From: Candidatus Manganitrophus sp.
GTDB taxonomy: Bacteria > Nitrospirota > Nitrospiria > SBBL01 > Manganitrophaceae
DNA length: 64,000 nucleotides
Direction of reading: 5' to 3'
Assembly: GCA_028865235.1 (NCBI GenBank)
Contig: CP114561.1
Coordinates: 1,446,001-1,510,000, forward strand
Position 1 is the first letter of the stretch. Each line of letters begins with the position of its first letter. The translations under genes were made by a program, and so were the position numbers. A model generated the notes under the pieces. The model was given only the letters and a program-made list of their open reading frames with translations. It was not told where the DNA came from and did not search any database. Below are positions 1 through 9,709 of the stretch, one piece after another.

Positions 1-117
1 CAGGTTCCGATCCGGCCGCGTCGTCTGCACGTAAAGTCGAATTTCATTGCTTTGAGGGTCGTCCTTGCCGGTTCCAGTGGAGGAGAGAAGAAACGGTTCA
101 TTGATCTCGTGGGACAA
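1..117 (-). CDS. possible partial ORF at left edge
   Basis: An open frame on the minus strand runs off the left edge. It begins at a possible TTG (115-117) just after a GA-rich stretch resembling a ribosome-binding site. The visible residues (a run with LLSSTGTGKDD) show no recognisable domain. AT-rich homopolymers lie directly upstream, so an indel could hide a longer gene. Weak call. Confidence 0.22.
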   Translation of the reverse strand, partial: MSHEINEPFLLSSTGTGKDDPQSNEIRLYVQTTRPDRNL

Positions 118-411
118 GCCCCCTTCCCCTCGAAAAAAAATCTAAATTCATTCTACTCTAAAAAAAATTTATGAATCAAGTTTTTTCCTGAAAGAGTTTT
201 TGCATGAAACCTGCAAGCTTTTTCGCTCTCCCTAGGAAGCGCTCCCTGATCGAACGATAAAGCGAGGACCTGCCGCAATGTCCTCCCCTATTTCCTCCTC
301 TGGCATTTAATTTGCTCCTAGTCACGGCGACGCTTAATAAAGGCGGACGTCTCGCTTCTAAAAGGCAAGGCCAACTCTACATCTAAAAGAACGAAGGGAG
401 GTGAGATTAGG
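118..411. other. AT-rich non-coding gap
   Basis: About 290 bases with A and T runs and no convincing frame. It presumably holds the promoter of the small secreted protein that follows. A GGGAGGTGAG ribosome-binding site sits near 396-405. I see no clean -35/-10 pair. Confidence 0.4.
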
Positions 412-759
412 ATGAAAAAACGACTAATGATCGGAATCCTTGCCGTTACCCTCATCGGAGCAGGCTCACTGACGCCGATTTATGCTGCGGGTGAGCAAGA
501 TCAGGGCGCGGCTCAGGGTGACAAAGGCGCCGGCGGCATGGCTCAGGGACAAAAACTGACCGGGGTCGAGGTCACCGAGATCAACAAGGATCAGGGGACC
601 GTCCAGATTAAAAAGCAAGAGGGGGGTCAGGAAACCTTAAAACTTGATCCAAGCCAGAAGGCGCAACTAGATCAAATCCAGAAGGGTGACAAAGTGGATA
701 TCACAATGGTCGAACGCGGTGGTGAAAAAGTCGCAACCTCAATCTCGAAGAGCGGTTAG
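412..759 (+). CDS. small secreted protein, possible OB-fold
   Basis: A 115-residue protein with a clear Sec signal peptide: a basic start, a hydrophobic core and an Ala-X-Ala type cleavage region near residue 25. The start is fixed by a strong GGGAGGTGAG site. The mature part opens with a Gly/Gln-rich low-complexity stretch. It then has a compact region rich in alternating charged and hydrophobic residues (GVEVTEI, KGDKVDITMV), as in small beta-barrel or OB-like periplasmic proteins. I do not recognise a named family. A periplasmic location is inferred. A perfect palindrome lies just downstream. Confidence 0.75.
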   Translation: MKKRLMIGILAVTLIGAGSLTPIYAAGEQDQGAAQGDKGAGGMAQGQKLTGVEVTEINKDQGTVQIKKQEGGQETLKLDPSQKAQLDQIQKGDKVDITMVERGGEKVATSISKSG

Positions 760-775
760 ACCTTTCTGGTACAAA

Positions 776-807
776 GAGGAAAGAGAGGAGCGCTCCTCTC
801 TTTCCTC
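776..807. terminator. perfect 32-bp palindrome, possible terminator
   Basis: Two exact 16-base arms (776-791 and 792-807) with no spacer, starting about 17 bases after the stop of the small secreted protein. The arms are purine-rich then pyrimidine-rich. No T-run follows, so intrinsic termination is uncertain. A cruciform or protein-binding site is also possible. Confidence 0.45.
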
Positions 808-923
808 TCCGCCTCCAAACGAGGAGAGAACGGGACGCCGAATGGATCGATCCACTCTCTCTCGATTATTTCAATTCCATTGGAAAGGGCGTTCAGCGTC
901 CTTCCCAGTCAGCCGGGGAAAAC

Positions 924-1085
924 GTGCTTAAGAAGTTATCCGTTCCATATATGATCGTACTCCCTGTGGGTATCGTCTTATTTTATAGACCGATCTGGGG
1001 CCTTTCGGAGACGCTTTTCTTTCTCCTTGCTGGAACGTACCTCCTCATCGCCGCCGAAGTCGCGAAAAAGGGAGGCGCCGGGTGA
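924..1085 (+). CDS. 53-aa two-helix membrane protein
   Basis: A short frame starting GTG at 924 encodes 53 residues with two hydrophobic segments (roughly residues 6-20 and 26-43) separated by a short polar loop, and a basic C-terminus ending KKGGAG. Its stop codon overlaps the GTG start of the following GAF-GGDEF gene (GTGA overlap at 1082-1085), which suggests translational coupling. It is too short for most gene callers. The family is unknown. A membrane partner for the cyclase is possible but unproven. Confidence 0.5.
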   Translation: MLKKLSVPYMIVLPVGIVLFYRPIWGLSETLFFLLAGTYLLIAAEVAKKGGAG

Positions 1086-2273
1086 ACCGGCCGCCTCTCC
1101 TCCCGGATTCGGGAGACCCCTTCACAACCGATTCCATGAAAACAATGTCGAGAAAACCGCCCCCGAAGGTGGATACGTATTTCGTCAAGAAACCGCCTGA
1201 ATTCACCAAAGGGATGGCGCAGCAGCACTATCATGCGATGAACATCCTTCTTCGCGTGCCGCGGATCACCGGCAATCATGCCGACATGGAGATCTCCCTC
1301 ACCACGCTGATGGATCTGGCCGCGGAGATTACGCCGTACGATTGGGGACTTTTCTATCTCTGGGACGACAACAAAAACGCGCTTCAATTGCGGGTCTCGA
1401 GAGGCTTCGGGAAAAGCTTCCCCCCTCTCTTAGAGAAGGGGAATCTCATCGCACGGTGGACCTTCCAATATTCCAAGCCTATTTTTATCCGGGAAAACGC
1501 CGGCAAGGAGATGGAGCGCTATTTCTCGCTCCTCAAGACCGACTCCGTCATCTCAATCCCCATCCTGGTGAACAACCGGCTGATGGCCATTCTTCAATTG
1601 GGAGGATGCCGGCAGCGGCGATTCGTGGAAGAAGATGCGCTGCTGGTCTGGATGCTGGCGATGCAGTCGGAAACCCTCTTTCATAACAGCCAGACGGAGC
1701 GCGAATTCCTCCGCCGAATGGCGATGACCGACGGATTGACCGGCCTCTTCAATCGGCGCTATTTCGACGAGCAGGTCGACCGGGAGATCCAACGCTCTTA
1801 TCGAACCGGCAAGCCGTTCGTCCTGATGATGATGGATGTCGACTTCTTTAAGAAATATAACGACCGTTACAGGCATCTGAAAGGAGACCAGGCCCTCCGG
1901 GAGATCGCCGTCATCCTGAAAGCCCGGCTCCGCCAAATCGATACGGTTTCCCGATTCGGAGGGGGAAGAGTTTTCGGTCTTGCTTCCGGAGACCGATGAA
2001 GCCGGCGGCCTCGCCGTCGCAAAACATATCAGTTTATCAGTGAAGAACCATTCATTCGTCGGAAAGGAGAAAAAACGCGACGTCAGGATGACCATGAGTA
2101 TCGGCTGTTCGATCTTCCCCATCGACGGGAAAGAAAAGGAGGAGCTGATTCATCGCGCCGATCTCGCCCTGTACCACGCGAAAGAATCGGGGCGCGACCA
2201 GGTCGTTCTCTTTTCGCAACTCAAGGGCAAACCATACGATCAACAACTCAAGGAGGAACAAAATGTCTTCTAA
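1082..2273 (+). CDS. GAF-GGDEF diguanylate cyclase (frameshifted)
   Basis: A predicted soluble sensor that makes cyclic di-GMP. Residues of about 50-200 form a GAF-like sensory domain. A GGDEF domain follows, opening with the usual TDGLTGLFNRRYFDE-type motif and a metal-binding DVDFFKKYND segment. The frame breaks exactly at the active-site loop: a five-G run at 1961-1965 reads as GGGR, whereas removing one G gives an intact RFGGEEF signature and continues in the frame seen from 1980 to 2273. I treat it as one gene with a probable sequencing indel. The GTG start overlaps the stop of the small membrane protein upstream, and the gene overlaps the next lipoprotein start by 11 bases. Confidence 0.8.
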
Positions 2274-3959
2274 AACCAGCATAAAATGGTTTTGGCACTT
2301 CATCCTCTTGTTCGCGATGATCGCGACAGGATTCGGATGCGGAAGTGGTGGGGGGGGAGGCAATAACAACAAACCGGACGCTTCGGCGCCTCGGTTTACC
2401 GGTTTGGAGGGTGCCACATCCGATAATAACGGAAATGTGGTTTTAACCGCGCCCGAAGCGACGGACGATCAGACCTCCGCGGCGGAGATGAGCTACCTGA
2501 TCTATGTCGCCACCTCGCCGGAAGGGGTTCAGCGAACCGGAGAAACCCCTTATGTTTTCACAGGAGCGGACGTCTGCACCGGCGGACAGTGCGCCTTCAC
2601 TTTGACCGATCTAACGAAAGACGGCACGACCACCTATTATTTTGGCAGCCACGCGAGAGACGCCTCCGGAAAACTCGATGAGGATGCGCATCCGACGGAA
2701 GGGACTCTACAGGCAACCCCTTTGGTCGTGGCGGTCCTGCCACCTCCGGGCAATAACGGCGGGGGGGGGGGGTCATCGCCTCGTCCAGCCTCAACGTCGA
2801 TCCAGCGCTCCACGCCGTCCATCCTGCGCTCGCGGTGGTGGGCGAGCAACGTTATGTGATTTGGGAGGAATGTACTCCAGCTTCCCCGGGCGCAGAAGGT
2901 TGGCTGAACGACCATCCGTGTGATCAAAACACGGCCCTCAAAATTTACATTCGCCAAGGCGCCAACTGGGATCTGTTGACTGATCCCGCCTTGGGGGGAC
3001 GGCCCGACCTGACCCGAAACCCGGCCAGTCACGGTGACAATCCGACCCTTGCGTACGACGGGGCGACCCTTTATGCCGCCTGGAAGGAGCGGGGATCACC
3101 GAGCAACCTGTTCGTAATGAAATTCGATCAGGCAGGCTGGAGCGACACCGGCTTCCCGGATACCGACAGTGACGACCGACCGGCGCTGACCCGGCATCCC
3201 CTCCTCGGGAATATCCTCGGGATGGCCTATGAACGTTCCTCACCCACGCCGCCGGGTCAAAAACATCTCCTTTTTAGGCAGATGAATGGTGGATGGCAAT
3301 CGAACATCGGTCCGCTGAACCAGAACGCCGGTTTTTCGGCCGAAGCGCCAATCTTCTCTAAAAAAGGGGATCAGTTGTACATCACCTGGAAGGAGAACAC
3401 GACCGCTGCACCCGGTATTCCGAATGTCTTCGTGAAACGATGGAACAACGGGTCATCGACCTGGGAAGCGGTCGGCTCCGGATCCCTCAATCTCAACCCG
3501 GCGATGGAGGCGCGTTATCCGAGTATCGACGTATCAGGGAATGTCCCCTATGTCGCCTGGCATGAGTGCTCCGACGCCGGCTGCGGAAGGGAGCATATCT
3601 TTGTCAAGCGGTTAGAAGGAAACCAATGGATTCAGGTCAAAGATACCGGAGCCTGCGGTCCCAATCCGGATTGCGGCAGCTTGAACGTCAACAGCCGCTT
3701 CGCCAAAACCCCTTCTCTGGCCGTTCACAACGACAAGGTTTATGTGGCCTGGTCGGAGCGGGATTTCGTCACAAATAAATTCGCCGTTCGGATCAAGCGG
3801 CTCGAGGGGAACACATGGGTTCCGCTGACCTTACCCCAGGGGCTGTTCGTGAATAACGCCCACGCTCCGATCCTCTATGCAAACGGCTCGCTCCATATCG
3901 CCTGGGTAGAGGAGAACGAAGCCGGAGTGTTGCAATTGATTGTCGCAAAACTCGGGTAA
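2263..3959 (+). CDS. propeller-like lipoprotein (frameshifted at poly-G)
   Basis: A predicted lipoprotein. An N-terminal hydrophobic segment ends in a lipobox-like GFGC followed by a Gly/Asn-rich linker. A fibronectin-like domain (about residues 40-160) follows, then a long region with recurring blocks (ITWKE, VAWHE, VAWSE, IAWVEE) that looks like a beta-propeller. The first frame is lost at a 12-G run (2761-2772), and the protein resumes in another frame at VIASSS. Joining the two gives roughly 560 residues. The break may be a sequencing error or phase variation. A strong terminator follows. The function is unknown. An outer-membrane or periplasmic binding role is inferred only from the fold. 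Confidence 0.7.
2761..2772. repeat. 12-G homopolymer inside a lipoprotein gene
   Basis: Twelve consecutive G residues sit at the junction between the linker and the propeller-like part of the lipoprotein gene, exactly where the reading frame changes. A tract this long is prone both to slipped-strand changes in vivo and to base-calling errors. Confidence 0.9.
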
Positions 3960-3970
3960 TCCATCTCATG

Positions 3971-4010
3971 TGATGCCGGACCTCTTCTTGAGGTCCGGCA
4001 TCACTATTTT
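3971..4010 (+). terminator. rho-independent terminator
   Basis: A 14-bp perfect stem (3971-3984 pairing with 3990-4003) around a five-base TTCTT loop is followed by CTATTTT. It lies 12 bases after the lipoprotein stop and separates that gene from the nuo operon. Confidence 0.85.
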
Positions 4011-4160
4011 CATTCTTAGACGATTATCTATGTGATTGGTGTCGTCTCTGGAACACGCAAAGCAGAATAGTCCGAAAGACCCATCCCGACCGACCGAATG
4101 GTAGGTCCTTTTATCTATTGAACATCCGACACTCCCCACGCTAAGATACCCACTAATCCT

Positions 4161-4189
4161 TTGACAAAAAACACAAATTATGAAAGAAT
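4161..4189 (+). promoter_or_regulatory. possible nuo operon promoter
   Basis: A perfect TTGACA (4161-4166) is followed after 17 bases by AAGAAT (4184-4189), a weak -10. It is in an AT-rich stretch about 65 bases before nuoA. The location is good but the -10 match is poor. Confidence 0.3.
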
Positions 4190-4252
4190 AGCGCCTCGCT
4201 AACGCGCCAGGAATTATTAACAACGGCGATTGATTTAGGCTGGTTTATTGAC

Positions 4253-4621
4253 ATGACTGTAGCCCCGCCCATCAATTACATTCCTATCTTTATCTTCATT
4301 ATGGCTTCCATCGCTTTTGGGGTCGGAACGCTGGTCATCAGCTATTTTGTCCAACCGCGGGTCTACAACAAAGAGAAGCTGACCACCTACGAATGCGGCA
4401 GCGAGCCGATCTCCGACGCCCGGATGCCCTTCCCCGTTCGTTACTACATCATCGCCATGCTTTTCGTGATCTTCGATATCGAGATCGCCTTCCTCTATCC
4501 TTGGGCGGTCGCCTTCAACAAGCTCGGCCTGTTCGGACTTATCGAGATGGTGATTTTTATCGCCCTTTTTCTAATTGGGTATATCTACGCCTGGAGAAAG
4601 GGAGGACTCGAATGGGATTAA
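4253..4621 (+). CDS. nuoA: NADH-quinone oxidoreductase subunit A
   Basis: NuoA is a three-helix membrane subunit at the junction of the membrane and peripheral arms of complex I. The 122 residues show three hydrophobic helices. The conserved [12 protein letters not shown] loop between helices 1 and 2 contains the cysteine that changes accessibility in the quinone site, and [11 protein letters not shown] lies in helix 2. The length is normal for the family. It is the first gene of the operon and overlaps nuoB by ten bases. Confidence 0.96.
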   Translation: MTVAPPINYIPIFIFIMASIAFGVGTLVISYFVQPRVYNKEKLTTYECGSEPISDARMPFPVRYYIIAMLFVIFDIEIAFLYPWAVAFNKLGLFGLIEMVIFIALFLIGYIYAWRKGGLEWD

Positions 4622-5088
4622 CCGGAAAATTCGAGGCGAACTTTATCACGACGACCCTCGATCAAGCGGTCAACTGGGCCCGGAAAGGGTCACTCTGGCC
4701 GATGACCTTCGGGCTCGCCTGCTGCGCGATCGAGATGATCGCCGCCGTCGCCTCGCGATATGACATCGACCGCTTCGGGGCGGGCGTTTTCCGCGGCTCT
4801 CCCCGGCAGTCGGATCTGATGATCGTCGCAGGAACGGTCTGCCGGCGGATGGCCCCGGTGATTCGGAAAGTCTACGATCAGATGCCCGAACCGAAATATG
4901 TCATTTCGATGGGCTCCTGCGCCACATCGGGGAACATTTACAACAGCTACAGCGTGGTGCAGGGGGTCGATCGCTTCGTCCCGGTTGATATCTACGTCCC
5001 CGGCTGCCCGCCGACCCCGGAAGCGCTCCTGGAAGGGGTTTTGCGTCTCCAGGACCAGATTATGAAGAAGAAGGTCTTCACAAAATGA
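4612..5088 (+). CDS. nuoB: NADH-quinone oxidoreductase subunit B
   Basis: NuoB holds the terminal N2 [4Fe-4S] cluster that hands electrons to quinone. The start at 4612 is fixed by a GGAGG at 4601-4605 and overlaps the end of nuoA; a longer upstream frame is a shadow of nuoA. The 158 residues carry all four N2 ligands: adjacent Cys37-Cys38 (GLACCAIE), Cys103 (GSCATSG) and Cys132 (VPGCPPTPE). It overlaps nuoC by four bases (ATGA), so translation is probably coupled. Confidence 0.97.
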   Translation: MGLTGKFEANFITTTLDQAVNWARKGSLWPMTFGLACCAIEMIAAVASRYDIDRFGAGVFRGSPRQSDLMIVAGTVCRRMAPVIRKVYDQMPEPKYVISMGSCATSGNIYNSYSVVQGVDRFVPVDIYVPGCPPTPEALLEGVLRLQDQIMKKKVFTK

Positions 5089-5606
5089 AAATTCCGTCCG
5101 GGATGGAAGACGGCGGAGAGCACCCGGTGGCCCGGAAGATCCAGGCGCAGTTTCCCGCCGCGTTTATCGGCGCCACCCTTTTTCGAGGCGATCTCTCGAT
5201 TCACCTGAAGAAAGAGGGGTTGTTCGAGATAGGCCGGCTCCTTCGGGACGATCCGGCGCTCGATTTCGATTATCCGGTCCATGTCTCCTCCGTCGATCAT
5301 ATGGGAGAGCGGGAGCGGTTCGAGGTGGTCTATGAGTTTTTCTCCATTCGGAAGAAGCATCAGGTCCGCCTGAAGACGCGGGTTTCGGAAGAAGAATGCA
5401 CCGTCGACTCGCTGACCCCCCTCTGGGAAGGGCTCAATTTTATGGAACGGGAAGTTTACGACATGATGGGGATTAAGTTCAACAACCATCCCGATCTTCG
5501 CCGGATCCTCCTGCCGGATGAATATGATGAGGGCTATCCCCTTCGGAAAAATTTTCCGATCGAAGGGCGGGGGTGGCGGGATACTTTTGAATTTTTAGAA
5601 TCATAG
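5085..5606 (+). CDS. nuoC: NADH-quinone oxidoreductase subunit C
   Basis: The 30-kDa peripheral subunit of complex I, a scaffold next to NuoD. The 173 residues contain the family signature around [21 protein letters not shown] and [13 protein letters not shown]. It is a separate gene rather than a NuoCD fusion. It starts in the ATGA overlap with nuoB. A 20-bp palindrome lies at its stop codon. Confidence 0.96.
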   Translation: MKIPSGMEDGGEHPVARKIQAQFPAAFIGATLFRGDLSIHLKKEGLFEIGRLLRDDPALDFDYPVHVSSVDHMGERERFEVVYEFFSIRKKHQVRLKTRVSEEECTVDSLTPLWEGLNFMEREVYDMMGIKFNNHPDLRRILLPDEYDEGYPLRKNFPIEGRGWRDTFEFLES

Positions 5607-5640
5607 GTCCTATAGGACCTATAAGACCGATAGGTCGTAT
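5603..5640. repeat. palindromic tandem motif after nuoC
   Basis: A perfect 20-bp palindrome built on TAGGTCC/GGACCTA (5603-5622) is followed by a near-repeat of the same half-site (AGACCGATAGGTC). It overlaps the nuoC stop and fills the short gap before nuoD. Similar TAGGNCC strings occur as intergenic repeats in other bacteria. The function is unknown. Confidence 0.5.
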
Positions 5641-5642
5641 AC

Positions 5643-6860
5643 ATGGAATTAAAAGAAGCACCGACCACGGAAAACAAAGGCCTTCCCCTCTTGAGGACGG
5701 AGGAGCTCCTCCTTAATCTGGGACCGCAGCACCCGTCGACGCATGGGGTGCTAAAGGTCGTCCTCACCCTCGAAGGGGAGAAGATCATCAAGTCGGAGCC
5801 GGTCCTCGGCTTTTTGCACCGCGGCGTCGAAAAGATCGCCGAATCGATCACCTATAATCAGTTTATCCCCCACACCGACCGGCTCGACTACGTCTGCGCG
5901 ATGTACAACAACTTCGCCTATGTCCGGGCGGTCGAAAAACTGTTGGGCATCACCATTCCGGAGCGGTCGGAGTATCTTCGGACGATCGTCGCCGAGGTGC
6001 AGCGGATTATCGGCCATCTCTTCTGGCTGGGGACACAGGCGCTCGATATCGGCGCGATGACCGTCTTCTTTTATACCTTCCGCGAGCGGGAAACCCTGCT
6101 CGACATTTTCGACGAGCTCTGCGGCGCGCGCCTGACGACCAGCTGGTACCGGGTCGGCGGGGTCGAGCGCGACTTTACGACAAAGATCATCGACGACCTC
6201 TACCGATTCATCGCCGATTTCCCGTCGAAGATTGTCGACTATGACACCCTCCTGGTGAACAATCGTATCTGGCTCGCCCGGACGAAGAACATCGCCGTCA
6301 TCTCGGGCGAAGACGCGGTCCGCTACGGCCTCTCCGGATCGACGCTGCGCGGCTCCGGCGTCGATTACGATGTTCGAAAGGTCAGTCCGTATGGAGCGTA
6401 TGACAAGGTCAAGTGGACCGTCCCGATCGGAAAAAACGGCGACACCTACGATCGCTACTGGGTCCGGATGATGGAGCTGCACGAGAGCACCAAAATCATC
6501 AAGCAGTGTCTCGATCAGCTTCCGCAGGGAGATTACAAAGCGTATGTCCCGCAGGTGGTCGCCCCGCCGAAGGAGCGGGTCTTCACCGACATGGAGAGCA
6601 TGATCTATCAGTTCAAGCTCTACAGCAAGGGCTTCAACGCCCCGCCGGGAGACATCTATTGCGGCACCGAAGCCCACAAGGGAGAGCTCGGCTTTTACAT
6701 CTACAGCAAAGGGGAGAGCAAACCCTATCGGATGAAGATCCGGGCCCCATCCTTTATCCACATGGGCGCGTTCGACCACATGGCAAAAGGCTACATGATC
6801 GCCGACGTGATTACGATCTTCGGCACCTACGACATCGTGATGGGAGAGTGCGACAGATAA
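5643..6860 (+). CDS. nuoD: NADH-quinone oxidoreductase subunit D
   Basis: The 49-kDa subunit forms the quinone-binding cavity with NuoB. The 405 residues begin with the diagnostic LGPQHPSTHGVL loop, whose histidine lies near the quinone head group, and LGFLHRGVEKIAE. They end with a C-terminal region like that of the [NiFe]-hydrogenase large subunit but without hydrogenase cysteines. Full length. It lies between nuoC and nuoG with short gaps. NuoE and NuoF, which normally follow, are missing. Confidence 0.97.
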   Translation: MELKEAPTTENKGLPLLRTEELLLNLGPQHPSTHGVLKVVLTLEGEKIIKSEPVLGFLHRGVEKIAESITYNQFIPHTDRLDYVCAMYNNFAYVRAVEKLLGITIPERSEYLRTIVAEVQRIIGHLFWLGTQALDIGAMTVFFYTFRERETLLDIFDELCGARLTTSWYRVGGVERDFTTKIIDDLYRFIADFPSKIVDYDTLLVNNRIWLARTKNIAVISGEDAVRYGLSGSTLRGSGVDYDVRKVSPYGAYDKVKWTVPIGKNGDTYDRYWVRMMELHESTKIIKQCLDQLPQGDYKAYVPQVVAPPKERVFTDMESMIYQFKLYSKGFNAPPGDIYCGTEAHKGELGFYIYSKGESKPYRMKIRAPSFIHMGAFDHMAKGYMIADVITIFGTYDIVMGECDR

Positions 6861-6908
6861 TTTCGAATGCAGAGTGCGGAGTGAAGGAATTAAAGACAAG
6901 GTGACAGC

Positions 6909-9665
6909 ATGAGCGACGAAACCAAAGCGAAAATTGAGTTACCGACCGCCCCGGAACCGGAGGCGGCCCCGGCCAAAAAGATGCTGGACGTGACGATTGA
7001 CGGGAAAAAGCTCTCCGTTCCCGAGGGCTCCCTCCTGCTCGATACCATCCGGGGCCTCGGAATGGAAATTCCGGCGATGTGTTATCACTACACCTTCTCC
7101 TCATTCGGCTCCTGCGGCGTCTGTCTGGTGGAAGTGGAAGGGAAGAATAACAACGTCCGCTCCTGCACCGCCAAGATCACCAATGGAATGGTCGTGAAGA
7201 CCAATACCGAGAAGATCGTCGATGCCCGGAAAAAGGCGATCGAAAAACATCTGATCGTCCACCCGCTCGATTGCCCCGTCTGCGACGCCGACGGCAAGTG
7301 CGAATTGCAGGACATGGCCTACGACCTCGGCGTCTATGATATCAAAAAGGGAACCCGGAAGGAGATCCCGGAAGATACCCGGAGCCTGGTCCTCGACTTC
7401 AACATGAACCGCTGCATCCTCTGCGGGCAATGCATCAACGTCTGCAAAGAGGTCCAATTGGTCGATGCCCTCTGCTTCTACAAGAAGGATGGGAAGACAC
7501 ACGTCGGCGCGCACGAGGGGGTCCCCCTCTACTGTGAATTCTGCGGTGACTGTTTGGCGGTCTGCCCGGTCGGCGCGATTGTCAGCCGCTTCTCCAAGTA
7601 CTCGTTCAAACCGTGGCAGCTGAAGAAAACCGTGACCACCTGCGGCTACTGCTCCGACGGCTGCACGCTGCACCTGGAGAGCGAAGCGCAAAAGGTCGTT
7701 CGGGTCACCTCCAAGCTGTCGTATCTGAGCAAGTTCGGCAAAGAGGTCGAGCTGGGAGATGATCATGGCGGGACCTGCGTCCGGGGCCGGTTCGGATTCC
7801 AGTACACCCAGAATGAATCGCGCCTCTCACGGCCGCTGATGAAAACCGACGGACAGTGGTCCGAGGTCCCCTGGTTCAAGGCGACGGCGATGATCGGCAA
7901 ACGGCTGATGGAAATCAAAACACAGCACGGCGGGGAGGCGATCGCCGGCCTGATCACCGGCCGCTGCACCAATGAAGATGTTTATCTCTTCCAGCGCCTG
8001 ATGCGGTCGGTGCTGGGGACCAACAACATCGACACCGCCGCCCGCTACGGCCATATGAACTCGGTCACCGCTCTTCAACAGACGATCGGGATCGGCCAGG
8101 CGACCACCTCCGACAAGGCGATGACCCTCTCGGATGTGATCTTGGTGATCGGAAACGACATGACCGAGACCAACCCGGTCACGGCGCTCCGCCTCAAAGA
8201 GGCGAAAGCAAGATTCGCGGCCAAGCTCATGGTCGCCAACAACTTCCAGACCAACCTGATGGCGCTGGCCAGCCATCCGCTGCAATATGCGGTGGGCGGC
8301 GAGACGGCGTTGATTCAGGGGCTGGTCAAGGCGGTGATCGACAAGGGGCTCGCCTTCCCCTCCTTCGTTGAGAAATACCCGGCGGCCTATGAAGCGCTTC
8401 GTCAAAGCGTCGCCGGACTTTCCGAGGAAAACCTAGCCCGCGAGAGCGGATTGCCCTGGGAGAAGATCGCCGAAGCGGCCGAGCTGCTGGCGAAATCGAA
8501 GCGGGGAACATTGGTCTGGGGCGAAGGAATCGTCTCCAAAAAAGAGGGCTATCACAATGCGCTCCGGCTGATCGATCTCGCCCTCCTGGCCGGCCTGTTG
8601 GAGAAACAAGGGGCCGGGATTCTGCCGATCTGCGAAGAGAACAACGAGCAGGGGGCGGTCGACATGGGAGCGGTTCCCGAATTTCTCCCCGGCCAACGTC
8701 CCTACGCGTCGGAGAGCGAACGGGCGCGGTTTCGATCGGCCTGGAATACGGAGCTCCCCGAAGGAATCGGCGCCACCCTCCCCGAAATTTTAGAGCGGGC
8801 CGAACGGGGGGAGATCAAGGCGCTCTATCTCGTCGGAGAAAATCCGCTCGGGACCCTGCCGAATGCGATGCGGGTCCGCCAGGCGCTGGAGAACGTCGAC
8901 TTCATCGTCTGCCAAGATCCTTTTATGACCGAGACCGGCGAGATGGCCGACTTCGTCCTCCCGGCCGCGGTCGCCGCAGAGAAAGAAGGAACCTTTACCG
9001 ACGTGGAGGGGAAGATCCGCCGCGTCGCGCAAGCGTTCGACCCGCGCGGCGAAGCGCGCCCCGACTGGAAGATCTTCTGCGATCTCGCGAAGGGGATGAA
9101 CCACCCGCTCCAATACAAAGGACCGGAAGACATCGCCCAGGAGATCGCAAAGCTCGTTCCCGACTACTTCCGCGATGAGCGCCCGGCCCCCCGTCCGGAA
9201 CGCTATTCAGACGGTGCCTTTATCGCCGAGATCGCCGGACGATACCGCGCGACCGAACGAAAGACGGACGCGGCCTTTCCCTTCTCGCTCGACCTGGTTC
9301 AGGTCCTCTACCACTCCGGGAAGCTCTCGACGCGCGATCCCGGCCTGATGAAGATCGAAGACAAGGCGGTCCTTTACATCGGCGCGGCCGATGCCGAGGC
9401 GATGGGGCTGAAGACAGCCGACACGGTGAAGATCAAATCGTCGCTCGGCCAGGTCGAAGTTCCGGTGGAAGTATTGGAATCGCTCCCGAAGGGGGTGGTC
9501 CACTTCCCGAACCACTTCAACCGGCCCAATGTGAAAGATCTCCTGACCGGCGTCATCGATCCGGTGACCCATGTCCCTTATTTCAAACAAGGAGAGGTGG
9601 CCCTGGAGAAGGTCTGGAAGATTCAATTGACGGTCATGCCGGCGGCGGCAGAAGAGACGAAATAA
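6909..9665 (+). CDS. nuoG: NADH-quinone oxidoreductase subunit G
   Basis: A 918-residue iron-sulfur and molybdopterin-type subunit of the peripheral arm. In order it shows an N-terminal plant-type [2Fe-2S] domain (cysteines in MCYHY, GSCGVC and RSC, about residues 58-86), the His-Cys3 motif (HPLDCPVCDADGKC), and two CxxCxxCxxxC clusters (CILCGQCINVC and CEFCGDCLAVC). A fourth cluster (CGYCSDGC and a later TCVRGR) starts the molybdopterin-oxidoreductase region, which fills the rest. All cluster ligands look intact. With no nuoE or nuoF beside it, this subunit may be the entry or exit point for a soluble carrier such as ferredoxin; that is inference. Confidence 0.95.
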   Translation: MSDETKAKIELPTAPEPEAAPAKKMLDVTIDGKKLSVPEGSLLLDTIRGLGMEIPAMCYHYTFSSFGSCGVCLVEVEGKNNNVRSCTAKITNGMVVKTNTEKIVDARKKAIEKHLIVHPLDCPVCDADGKCELQDMAYDLGVYDIKKGTRKEIPEDTRSLVLDFNMNRCILCGQCINVCKEVQLVDALCFYKKDGKTHVGAHEGVPLYCEFCGDCLAVCPVGAIVSRFSKYSFKPWQLKKTVTTCGYCSDGCTLHLESEAQKVVRVTSKLSYLSKFGKEVELGDDHGGTCVRGRFGFQYTQNESRLSRPLMKTDGQWSEVPWFKATAMIGKRLMEIKTQHGGEAIAGLITGRCTNEDVYLFQRLMRSVLGTNNIDTAARYGHMNSVTALQQTIGIGQATTSDKAMTLSDVILVIGNDMTETNPVTALRLKEAKARFAAKLMVANNFQTNLMALASHPLQYAVGGETALIQGLVKAVIDKGLAFPSFVEKYPAAYEALRQSVAGLSEENLARESGLPWEKIAEAAELLAKSKRGTLVWGEGIVSKKEGYHNALRLIDLALLAGLLEKQGAGILPICEENNEQGAVDMGAVPEFLPGQRPYASESERARFRSAWNTELPEGIGATLPEILERAERGEIKALYLVGENPLGTLPNAMRVRQALENVDFIVCQDPFMTETGEMADFVLPAAVAAEKEGTFTDVEGKIRRVAQAFDPRGEARPDWKIFCDLAKGMNHPLQYKGPEDIAQEIAKLVPDYFRDERPAPRPERYSDGAFIAEIAGRYRATERKTDAAFPFSLDLVQVLYHSGKLSTRDPGLMKIEDKAVLYIGAADAEAMGLKTADTVKIKSSLGQVEVPVEVLESLPKGVVHFPNHFNRPNVKDLLTGVIDPVTHVPYFKQGEVALEKVWKIQLTVMPAAAEETK

Positions 9666-9667
9666 CG

Positions 9668-9694
9668 TAGGGGTGTGATTCATCACGCCCTACA
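9668..9694. repeat. intergenic GTAGGG...CCCTAC inverted repeat
   Basis: An imperfect inverted repeat (GTAGGGG then CCCTAC around a TGAT-TC-ATCA core) lies in the 44-base gap between nuoG and nuoI. It belongs to the same general type as the copies at 15114-15140 and 57807-57832. Confidence 0.5.
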
Positions 9695-9709
9695 GCAAGC
9701 GGAGAATCC

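Noticed and set aside
1961..1965. Programmed frameshifting at the GGDEF break
   Set aside because: No slippery heptamer or downstream structure is evident, and many unrelated genes break at homopolymers in the same way, so error is simpler.
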